Positions 49,145-57,506 of a DNA stretch of 64,000 nt are shown in pieces. How positions within the stretch are numbered: position 1 is the stretch's first letter; the number at the start of each line of letters is the position of its first letter. Under the pieces are notes generated by a model. It was not told the DNA's origin, did not search any database, and worked only from the letters and a program-made list of their open reading frames with translations. The stretch is from Bifidobacterium canis (GTDB lineage: Bacteria > Actinomycetota > Actinomycetes > Actinomycetales > Bifidobacteriaceae). Both the position numbers and the translations under genes were made by a program. Location: positions 434,001 to 498,000 of the forward strand of contig NZ_WNLP01000001.1 in NCBI RefSeq assembly GCF_009727065.1, written 5' to 3'.

Positions 49145-50044
49145 CTAGTCAATGATCGGTTCATGTTTGAAGAAGAGAGGCGGAACGTCGCGCTCGCGGT
49201 AGAAGTCATCCCACCGGTCCAGCACGTCACGCAATGGGCCGGGCAGATAGGAGAGCGTCTGTTTAGCAATGTCATCGGGAATGCCGTAAGCGGCCTGCGC
49301 GATGCTTGCGGCTATCGCGGCCTGAGTGTCGCTGTCGCCGCCCAAAGAGACGGCGTTGCGGATGGCGTCCTCGAAGCCGGTGCTCTCTAGGAAACACCTG
49401 ATCGCCTCCGGTACCGAACCTTGGCAGGTCGCATCGAATTGGTAGGAGGGGCGTATCCGATCCAATGGAACGCTCAGATCGTAGCCGTATTCACGGGCGA
49501 TGTAGTCGGTGATGCGCTGCTTGCAATCATCCGGGTCGTCGGCGATGCTTTCCTCGAAATCCACGGCACAGCCACCGAAATAGAACCTTGCGAGGAAGAT
49601 CGCATCACATACAGCCATGCCACCTCGTATGCCCTCCGGATGGTTGTGCGTGACGGTGATCGAGCGTTCCGCCAGTTCGCGACCCGCTACCGGTAGGAAA
49701 CCTACTCGTGCCGCGAACCCACAGTCCATCATCCAGGCGCAGGGGGAGACGCGCATGGCGGAACCGTTGCCGAAACTGTTGATGGGCTCGCGCGTATCGG
49801 AGAACAGCCAACGCAGGAACCGGGGCCCGTACCCCGCGTCCGGGTACATGCGACCGTATTTCCGCATCGCGTCGATAAAGTCGTCGGAGCCGCCGCCGTT
49901 CATGATGCCTTCGGCCACCGCGCAGGTCATCACCGTGTCGTCGGTGAACCGGCATCCCTCGGAGAACAATGGGAAATCCTTGGTTTTGAGGGGTCTTTGC
50001 TCGTATTTCGAGCCGACGATGTCTCCTACAATCGCACCGAACAT
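49145..50044 (-). CDS. ADP-ribosylglycohydrolase (DraG family)
   Basis: A 299-residue ADP-ribosyl-glycohydrolase fold protein. Metal ligands are visible in CRFTDDTVMTCAVAEG near residue 33 and in SLGGDSDTQAAIAASIAQA near the C-terminus, the two signature motifs. It should remove ADP-ribose from a protein or small molecule. The ATG at 50044 has an AGGAGG site. No ADP-ribosyltransferase gene is nearby. It is divergent from marR, with a 127-nt shared promoter region. Confidence 0.87.
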   Translation of the reverse strand: MFGAIVGDIVGSKYEQRPLKTKDFPLFSEGCRFTDDTVMTCAVAEGIMNGGGSDDFIDAMRKYGRMYPDAGYGPRFLRWLFSDTREPINSFGNGSAMRVSPCAWMMDCGFAARVGFLPVAGRELAERSITVTHNHPEGIRGGMAVCDAIFLARFYFGGCAVDFEESIADDPDDCKQRITDYIAREYGYDLSVPLDRIRPSYQFDATCQGSVPEAIRCFLESTGFEDAIRNAVSLGGDSDTQAAIAASIAQAAYGIPDDIAKQTLSYLPGPLRDVLDRWDDFYRERDVPPLFFKHEPIID

Positions 50045-50148
50045 ACGCGTACCTCCTGCGAGCGGATATATATGCCACATTATCAGCAACGTCATTAGTA
50101 GCGCATCTGTCTAGTTTCCCACGAGAGCGTAAAATTGGTGCCAGTTTC

Positions 50149-50176
50149 TTGACGGGCGGTTAACATACGATATGAT
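50149..50176 (+). promoter_or_regulatory. sigma-70-type promoter of marR
   Basis: -35 TTGACG at 50149-50154 and -10 TATGAT at 50171-50176, spaced 16 nt. Transcription would start near 50183, inside the operator-like element at 50177-50199. The -10 box contains the ATG at 50172, which therefore cannot be the translation start. Confidence 0.65.
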
Positions 50177-50199
50177 GGTCTTATATTCGGACTATCTGG
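50177..50199 (-). promoter_or_regulatory. Candidate MarR operator at the marR promoter
   Basis: On the minus strand this 23-nt element has the core ATAGTCCGAAT and matches the element at 50692-50714 in 19 of 23 positions (CCA-ATAGTCCGAAT-T-A-ACC). It begins directly after the -10 box, an ideal place for repression. Confidence 0.5.
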
Positions 50200-50219
50200 A
50201 TGAAGGTGAGCACGAGCAT

Positions 50220-50660
50220 ATGAGCAAGGAAGTGGTCGAGCGGCAGTCGCAGGAGTTCTGCGAGGCGTGGCAGGGGATCGACAGCATCTACGAGGACTAT
50301 GCGCGCCGTATGAACATCTCATACACCACGCTCTACATTCTCAACCTGATCTCTCAGCTCGACGACTGCACGCAGAAGGACATCTGCGAGCGCGGCCGCC
50401 TGCCCAAGCAGACGGTGAACTCGGTGGTCACGTCACTGTATAAGCAAGGGCTCGTCGAATTGAGGGAGACTCCGGAGGATCGTCGCGTGAAGACGGTGCA
50501 CCTGACTGATAAGGGGCGCGATTACACCGGCAGGATCCTCCCGCATGTGCAGCAGGCGGAATACGAGGCGATGGCCGGACTTACGCAGGAGGAGCGCAAC
50601 GGTCTGTTGCTCGGCATGCAACGGTATTGCGAACTGTTCCGCGAGAAGATGCTGGAGTAG
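50220..50660 (+). CDS. MarR-family transcriptional regulator
   Basis: A 146-residue winged-helix protein: helix-turn-helix DICERGRLPKQTVNSVVTSLY and wing LRETPEDRRVKTVHLTDKG. The frame is open to the ATG at 50172, but that codon lies in the -10 box of a good promoter. The ATG at 50220 has GAAGGTGAG ten bases upstream and is the likely start. It probably represses itself and the downstream NmrA-like gene through the shared element at 50177-50199 and 50692-50714. MarR proteins usually respond to phenolics, oxidants or antibiotics. Confidence 0.85.
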   Translation: MSKEVVERQSQEFCEAWQGIDSIYEDYARRMNISYTTLYILNLISQLDDCTQKDICERGRLPKQTVNSVVTSLYKQGLVELRETPEDRRVKTVHLTDKGRDYTGRILPHVQQAEYEAMAGLTQEERNGLLLGMQRYCELFREKMLE

Positions 50661-50691
50661 GGGATGCGCGGATCTTACGGTTTACCCATAT

Positions 50692-50714
50692 CCATATAGT
50701 CCGAATCTCATACC
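50692..50714 (+). promoter_or_regulatory. Candidate MarR operator upstream of the NmrA-like gene
   Basis: Core ATAGTCCGAAT in direct orientation, matching the marR-promoter element in 19 of 23 positions. A further palindrome, TATTCGAATA, lies just downstream at 50718-50727. The ATG of the oxidoreductase is 37 nt away. Confidence 0.5.
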
Positions 50715-50751
50715 TTATTATTCGAATACAAATCGGAATGGAGATACTTCA

Positions 50752-51354
50752 ATGACCAAGAACGTGATCGTATTCGGAGCCACCGGCCGCACCGGAGCAT
50801 ACATCGTCCGCAGATTCCAGCAACTGGAAGACGTGAACCTGAGCCTGTTCGCCAGAACCCCGAGCAAACTGGCCGACGCGCAGGCAGCGGGAGCCACCGT
50901 GATCCAAGGTGATGCGACGAACCCAACCGACGTGGAGCGCGCATTGCAAGGCCAGAACATCGTGCTCGTCTCCCTAGAAGGCAACGTGCTGGAGATGGCG
51001 AGGAACATCGTCGCCGGCGCGAAGAAGACGGGCGTCAGACGCATCATCTGGATCACCGGCATGGGCATCCATCACGAGATCAAAGGCATGCGCGGCATGA
51101 TGCTCAACGCGCTCGCGAAATCACGCCCAGACTACGTTGAAGCCGCCGACCTCATCGCAAACAGCGGCATCGACTACACGCTGCTGCGCTGCCCGATGAT
51201 CAACGACGGCGACAACGCCACCTACCACCTGACCGACGAAGGCGAACAGCCACGCAACAAGTCAGTCGATCGCGCCGCCATCGCACAAGCCATGGCCGAT
51301 ATGGTTGCGAACGAATCACTCGGCCGCAACAAGAGCGTCGGCATCACCAACTGA
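50752..51354 (+). CDS. NmrA-like NAD(P)-binding oxidoreductase
   Basis: A 200-residue atypical SDR. The nucleotide-binding motif is VIVFGATGRTGAYIVRRF; IIWITGMGIHHEIKG and LLRCPMINDGD follow. Short proteins of this type (YhfK/SDR_a5) act as NAD(P)H-dependent reductases or redox sensors; the substrate is unknown. GGAATGGAGAT precedes the ATG. It sits 91 nt after marR and shares its operator element, so the pair is a likely stress-response unit. Confidence 0.85.
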   Translation: MTKNVIVFGATGRTGAYIVRRFQQLEDVNLSLFARTPSKLADAQAAGATVIQGDATNPTDVERALQGQNIVLVSLEGNVLEMARNIVAGAKKTGVRRIIWITGMGIHHEIKGMRGMMLNALAKSRPDYVEAADLIANSGIDYTLLRCPMINDGDNATYHLTDEGEQPRNKSVDRAAIAQAMADMVANESLGRNKSVGITN

Positions 51355-51690
51355 GAACCCCAGCCAGCAACAACAATTTACCGAATTCGCCGAATACATC
51401 GACGGTGAAACAACCTACGTGGACGGAGACTACAAACTCATATGAGCAGGAATACTGGACTCGATGGCTGAGTCATTAAATAGCTCAGTGCAGTAAGGTG
51501 ACGCTACCGATACGATAACAGTAAACATTGGTGGAGCAAACATATATGCCTGCTCCACCAATGGTTATAAGCGGTGCTATGAACCGTGAAAGCACCAGAG
51601 CAGCGATGGCCTGTGCTGCCGAGAATCAATCTTAGACAATGGCTAGATCACTGCACGTCATTGTTTTGGAAGGCCTCTTGCAGAAGGTTA
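51355..51690. other. Intergenic boundary region of the defence island
   Basis: 336 nt between the NmrA-like gene and the main stop of the SIR2 gene. At 51382-51445 an open stretch, TEFAEYIDGETTYVDGDYKLI then TGA, looks like the tail of a lost gene. It has no start or ribosome site. A 12-bp hairpin is at 51527-51562. Base composition shifts here from GC-rich to AT-rich. I found no insertion sequence or tRNA. Confidence 0.45.
51527..51562. terminator. Terminator between the NmrA-like gene and the SIR2 gene
   Basis: A perfect 12-bp stem, ATTGGTGGAGCA with TGCTCCACCAAT, loop 12 nt, between convergent units. It is the only hairpin downstream of the BREX/SIR2 operon. Confidence 0.7.
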
Positions 51691-54600
51691 TCACTGTTGC
51701 TTGCGAGACGATGAAGAAACACCTGGGGGAGACACGTATCCATCAGAGAACAGGTCTAGGGCCTTTGCCGACTGTAGTAATGATTGATATCCAGCACCTC
51801 CAACTGTTTCCATCTGCGCCAGCATCTGTGCAACAGTATTCTGACTTAGTCTCTGTCGAACGTCATTTTGCCGGATCACTTCCGTATAGAATGCCATTAA
51901 GGATTCTCTGTTTCCTTCATCCATATCATCAATAGGAATATTGCACGTAAACATCTGATTTAGTTGCCATTGTTCTGCATCAGAGTAATCGGGTAAATCA
52001 CCTAAAATCTCTCGTGCTTCACTAACGTGATTTCCTAATAATGGAATCAAGAATGAGAACTGTACACGCTCCTTGTTTGACCAAGCAGGTCCCTTATTGT
52101 CTGAACGAGATTTTACGTATTTCTTTAGCCAAAGATCCCATGTGGCGTCACAGTTCCACTGTGCATCTTCTTGGCTATTCCTCCAACATAGTTGAGCTAT
52201 TTCCTTTCCGAAGATGACACCGGCCTCCTGATGACGCTCACTGACTATAGCGTGTGTGATTTCGTCCCGCTCTGCATCGGTAAAATCTGGAGCATCGAGT
52301 ATTCCTAACGCAGTCCATATGACTTGTCGTTTAAGACTATCGCCACAATCATCGAAAGATTTGAATACTTCTATGAATTTTTGAAGAAGAAAAATCTCAT
52401 TAATCTTAGGTTTGGGCGAGTACCGGAGTATAGCAATACTTGCCAGACCCTTATTGGGCTCTCCGTGCGAAGAATCCGGGAAACGATCTTCTCTGTCGCT
52501 TTACTATCAAGATCATGCAGACGATTCACATTACTTAGAAGGGGAGGACGCACCATAAGTGCAAGATCTCCCGTCGCTTCCGAGAACTGGTCTAAAATAT
52601 TGAGTTCTGTTTCATTGAGACCTGCCCATTTTTAATCTCATGCGTTTTTCTCCATTGGATTCGATGAATCCAATACCATGCCAATTCGCCCGGCCAATTA
52701 TTTCGGGTTGGCGTGATTGGATCATGTTTCCATTCTTCATGATTCCTGAATACGTATTGTTCGCGTTGTTCGTTCCATACTTGTTGTGCAACAGAATCCG
52801 TCCAGTGAAGGTCCTCTTCGGGAATCTGCCTATCCGCATCTTCAACTTGCCGAGTAATGAACTGAACTACCGTGTTGATCACAGATGTTTTACTTTGATC
52901 TGAGAGTTCGTCGATAAGGCCAAAGATTCTTTGCAGTTCAATGTTTTCTGGTTTGCAACGAACCCATCCGCTAAGAATTTCCTGCTGGATAGTCAGAATT
53001 ATGTTTGCAGGACGACCGCTATCACGCACTATTTTCCAGAGATTCATCCCAACCCGATAATCGTCCTCAACAAGTTGAGGGATTTGGTATTGAATCGTGT
53101 GATTCAAGCCGAATGGAATATCTTTGATGGGCATAAGCAGCGAGATAAGTTGCTCTGGGTCGTTCTGTAACAACGATAGGAATGTCGCATTATCTACAAG
53201 TCCTGATGAGAAATCGTCGTCCGAACCATGCCAAGTACAGAAATCCGGATGACTCTGAGGGCTTAATCCGCTTTCCCTCTCTATGGACTCCTTAAGTTCT
53301 AAAGCCTCTTTCCACGAGTTATCTTGGATGCCTCTTAACATCCAGTCGAGAATGCCATGCTGTCTCGCTGCAGAGGTCTTAGGATCATCGGTATTCCCAA
53401 TATCCTTAATCTGCTGGATAAGCTCATTTCGAATGCCAGCGGAAGCGCCTTCTATAGATTTTCTCAGCAGGGTAAGAGTTTCATGCCATAGATCCAATTG
53501 CGAAGTGAATCCAAGGATTATTCTCTGATCAATGATCCACTTTATCTTCTTATCTGAGCTCCAACCGGATGCATTCACCGCAAAATGGCCAAACGCTGAA
53601 GCAATGTGGTATTGCTCTGCCACCATCTCCAAATGAAGCGTTCAGGGTGATCCGCATGATGCGTTGCATACTCGCGGAGAATCTCAATAAAGAAGGACGT
53701 TGTCTTATCAAATCTTCGATTCTGCTCATGAATCTCAATAGCAGGACGTCCCATGTATGTATAAAAACGCCCTAGTCCATTTATCACACGATAAACATTT
53801 TGCTGCTTCAAAGATTCTTCTGCGAAATCTATGATTCCATTGGATAATAAGATGGAATCATTTGGTATTACGGTATCTTTTCGTCGATCATATATTTGTA
53901 ATGACCATGAAACGTCTGGATTTGAGTTGATGGAGCCGGGAACAGCGTATTTTGCAATGGGATAGATTATCCGCGATAGCAATCTACTAGGCATACCAGC
54001 CGCTAACAGATTTTCTAAATGTATATATGCGGAATATCGGATTTTGATGTGTTTTTCTGGATTTTGGGTCAACAAAATAGATAGAGGCTTGCAAGCCCAT
54101 CGTTCTTATGCTCTAAGGCAAGGAACAGAGAAGTAAAGCACTGGGAAAAGAGCCAATCTCCGATATTGTTTTGGAGTTGAACGAGCAGTGAGCATAATAC
54201 GCTCTGATGCTTTTCCATAGTGGTATAGTCAAGGATTCTTCTACCGAGGAAGCTTTCACCTTCTGAGGGCTCTTGAGAGTCTGTGAAGAGATGAGACAAC
54301 TTACTATTATTCAGCATCCAAGAAAGCCATCGAGAAGCTTCATCATTATCAAATCGCGCAAAAAGTTCATAAAGCATTTTGCACCATCTTCGGTACGCAA
54401 TGCCATGGTCATAAAATCGCTGTCATCAAGTGAAGATGGAACGTTTCCAGAGTCGATGATTCTTTGAATCCTCTCCTTTATCTCTATGTAATCATCGCTC
54501 AGGCTTTTAGCAAAACGGTTGAGCACAATCGGGAGCTCTTTAAATCGAGGTTCAGGATCCTCATGAAGTGGGAATTGTATTGGAGTGATTCCTCGTTCAA

Positions 54601-55330
54601 TCCAACCATTGTCATCCACATTTGAATCACCTTGTGCGATCTTCTCACCAATCAGGACAAAATGTGGATGATTCTGTGAGATTCCTCCAAGTGTTAGATA
54701 CTTCATAATCGGGTCTGTCATTCCATAGCCGATGAACAGCACGGAATAATGTCTGAACATTTCCGTGATGAATCGTGCTGCCCACGAATCTTGCAGGTAT
54801 GCTTTCGCATAATCATGATTGTCGAGAATGATCTCATCAGGCCTGCTTTGCAGATTGCCGTGAACATGGACGATTCCATCGAAGGATGAACCAAGGGGCA
54901 ACGCTGGACCTGCATATACTCTGCCAAAGTCGATTTCGAGATTCTTCCCAGCTTCTTCCAAGAGCATGTCATAGTTGGTGGTGACTATGCGCGGAGTGCC
55001 AACTGCTTTGGCAAGCCTCATGATGGCTTTATGAGTCTCATTGCAATGCGATTCATTTGGTTGCATTAACCGCAAGGCTCTACTGTGTGCGTTTTCCCGG
55101 TCAGGGAGCTTACCAAGAACGTCATCTAAGGAAGAACCATCTAGCAGCTGTTGAACGGCTTCCTCGTCAGGTAGCTGTTCTCTCGCTAATTCAGTTACCA
55201 ACTCTTTGTATGAAGGCAAACTCGCCGGAGGATCTATAGACGCTCCAGCTCCAACAAAAAGCACGAGTTCATCTTTCCGGGCAGCATCGATGAGCTCATC
55301 CGGGAGTTCCACCGTCTCAGTGATCCACAT
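51691..55330 (-). CDS. SIR2-domain antiphage protein (DUF4020-like C-terminus), five frameshifts here
   Basis: One long gene split into pieces: 54311-55330, 54069-54377, 53575-54075, 52592-53632, then a frame to 51691. The ATG at 55330 has GAAGGA upstream, 22 nt after brxL. The N-terminal SIR2 domain has FVGAGAS (27-31), TTNYD (N119), VHVHG (H157) and FIGYGMTDP. The rest is an about 950-residue alpha-helical region, DUF4020-like by inference, with no membrane segment. Adding one base at each of five junctions (near 54378, 54075, 53622, 52630, 52481) gives exactly 1214 codons. Related defence-associated sirtuins deplete NAD upon phage infection. GC is lower than in the core genome. Confidence 0.75.
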
Positions 55331-55352
55331 CTCGAGTCCTTCCCTCGCGCAT

Positions 55353-57506
55353 TTACTGGCGCTTGTCGTAATGAATGGTAAAGGCCTTTGTTCTACGCAG
55401 TGACTGGACGCGGACCTGTGGGTCCAGCCCATCTTTGGTGTTAAACCGTTGATAGATATCCAAGCCTCTGCCGAGATTGAGTTCCCAACCGGTGTCGGTG
55501 ATAATAAAACGATCGTGCAGATTGTCGTCGAACTCATACGTGAAGTTAATTCCATATGGTTGGAAGATGCCGGCAAGTTGGTTCAACTGTTCGATCTGAT
55601 CTTGCTGATATTGCGGATCAGCTTTTCCTGTGGACAGGTGCACCTGTATTTCCTGCTCATGATCGGTGAACTTATATACTGTTTCGAGGAATTCGGCTAC
55701 ATTGCGTATCTGGTATGTGCGTCGGATATAGGAATCTATGATTTGGATTTCCGTTGTGCCGGCGATATAAGGTGCGAACAGTCCGTCATAGGTGACACCT
55801 CGATAGTTTTCCTCGATTTTGCGTCTGCCGACTTTTGCGCTGTTTGCCAGACGTTGTATTCGACTTAGTTGGCTATTCTCTGTATCGTTCGCTTTATCCA
55901 TTGCTGGTTTGACGGCTTTGGGACTCGCCGTGCTAGACATTTGAGTGCCTTCGTCAGATTGCGGCTGTTTCTGGCCACGGAAATAGAGCTCAGGATAGTC
56001 GTTCTCCTCAAGGGTGTGCACTGCGTTGACTTGGCCGCCACCACGACGCTTATACGTGAATTCCACAGGTGTCATGGTCGAATCGATGCGGCAGAGCTGA
56101 TCCTTGACGCGTTTACGCCCTTCAATAGCGCAGCGCAGCAGGGGCTCCATCTGGTCTTCAGTGGCTTCGCCGGTAGGGTAGATGAGCTTCATCAATCCGG
56201 AGAACGTTTTGCGGATGCCGTCCTTATCTCGGGTGGAGAGCGTGGAGGAAAGCTCGAAATGCTCATCGAGGAGAGGACCATAATCCACGTCGCGCATGTT
56301 ATGCAGGATCTCGGCGAGATAGTCAACCACGAACCCATATCCATGCGTGAACATTTCCGAACGGATTTGCTCGAACTCCCAGCCGGGAATATAGTAGTGG
56401 ACACGGTCAAGGAATGCCGGATCGTGGTACTGAGGCGGCAGTTCCTCGAACAGATCAGAGTTCTTGAGCATATAGGGCACGGTATGTGAGGTGTTGCCGA
56501 CGAACACCATGCTGGCCTCGCCCGGAAGCATCTCACCGCCGCGGGAGAACGTCTTGTTCGCCATGTAGTTCTTCATGATGTCGACGAGGTCCTTACCAGC
56601 TTTCTTTGATTTGCCGGCGAATTCGTCAAAGGCCACGAGATCCCAATAGCCCACCAAGCCAATGTGCCCGGTGGCGTTGTTGACGAATAGTTTTGCCACG
56701 GAAATCTCACCGCCGGAAATCAACACCCCGTGAGGGGAGAACTCCGAGTAGATGTGAGATTTACCTGTGCCCTTCGGACCCAACTCAACAAGATTGTAGT
56801 TACGCTCCACAAATGGAACCATGCGCACCAAATGCAGCAGTTTCGCCCTGTCGGAGAACAGAGCCGGATTGAACCCGATCGATTGCATGAGCAGGTCAAT
56901 CCACTCTTCTGTGCTGAAATGAGGACGCTCTTCCAAATAGTGCGCGCGATCGTCGCGTGACATCTGCACCGGCTGCAATTTACGCAATTGCCACGGTACT
57001 TCGTCTTTGTCATTGGTGTACTGGTACCCAATGTCGCACATGCACCAGATGCCGGAAACCAGCAGTTTCTCGTTTGCCTTCACCACTGCCGGATCAACGA
57101 CCACCTGACTGATCTGTAGATTGGAGAAGGACGCTTCATATCGGTCAAGTTTCTCATTCAGTGAGACCTGTACTCGGTCGATGACACGGTAATGGCCCTT
57201 CTCACGAATCTTCGATTGGACCAGATTCGCCTCCTCACGGTGCACATAATGCTCTTCGAGGATTTGCGACACCCGTTCCACGCCAGAGCGCATGGTCTGT
57301 TCGTCGGTGGTCGTCGCATACCGGCTGAGCAGAAATTCCAGCACATACGTTGGCACCAATGCGTTGCCCCTGAGATTGCTTACCAGATCTTTACGCACGG
57401 TGACGCCGGGAAAACGCTCCGTGATGGTGCGATCAAGCTCATCCAACTCACGGGGTTCAATGTCATTCGTCATGGTTTTCGCCTCACTGTCTCTCATCGC
57501 GTTCAT
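55353..57506 (-). CDS. brxL: BrxL, Lon-like AAA+ BREX protein
   Basis: A 717-residue protein. The AAA+ core has Walker A VELGPKGTGKSHIYSEFSPHG near residue 243 and Walker B LVAFDEFAGKSKKAGKDLVDI. The C-terminal 200 residues form the Lon-like region. BrxL is the last core gene of type 1 BREX and is required for defence in several systems; it forms DNA-binding hexamers or dodecamers. The ATG at 57506 overlaps the pglZ stop (TAATG); an ATG at 57473 has a better ribosome site, so the start is open. Confidence 0.93.
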   Translation of the reverse strand: MNAMRDSEAKTMTNDIEPRELDELDRTITERFPGVTVRKDLVSNLRGNALVPTYVLEFLLSRYATTTDEQTMRSGVERVSQILEEHYVHREEANLVQSKIREKGHYRVIDRVQVSLNEKLDRYEASFSNLQISQVVVDPAVVKANEKLLVSGIWCMCDIGYQYTNDKDEVPWQLRKLQPVQMSRDDRAHYLEERPHFSTEEWIDLLMQSIGFNPALFSDRAKLLHLVRMVPFVERNYNLVELGPKGTGKSHIYSEFSPHGVLISGGEISVAKLFVNNATGHIGLVGYWDLVAFDEFAGKSKKAGKDLVDIMKNYMANKTFSRGGEMLPGEASMVFVGNTSHTVPYMLKNSDLFEELPPQYHDPAFLDRVHYYIPGWEFEQIRSEMFTHGYGFVVDYLAEILHNMRDVDYGPLLDEHFELSSTLSTRDKDGIRKTFSGLMKLIYPTGEATEDQMEPLLRCAIEGRKRVKDQLCRIDSTMTPVEFTYKRRGGGQVNAVHTLEENDYPELYFRGQKQPQSDEGTQMSSTASPKAVKPAMDKANDTENSQLSRIQRLANSAKVGRRKIEENYRGVTYDGLFAPYIAGTTEIQIIDSYIRRTYQIRNVAEFLETVYKFTDHEQEIQVHLSTGKADPQYQQDQIEQLNQLAGIFQPYGINFTYEFDDNLHDRFIITDTGWELNLGRGLDIYQRFNTKDGLDPQVRVQSLRRTKAFTIHYDKRQ

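Noticed and set aside
50172..50219. Upstream ATG as the start of the MarR regulator
   Set aside because: The codon is inside a TATGAT -10 box of a well-spaced promoter; the ATG at 50220 has a ribosome site.
53550..54377. Separate small genes in the SIR2 region
   Set aside because: Each ends at a run-associated indel and the next frame continues the same protein; none has its own ribosome site.
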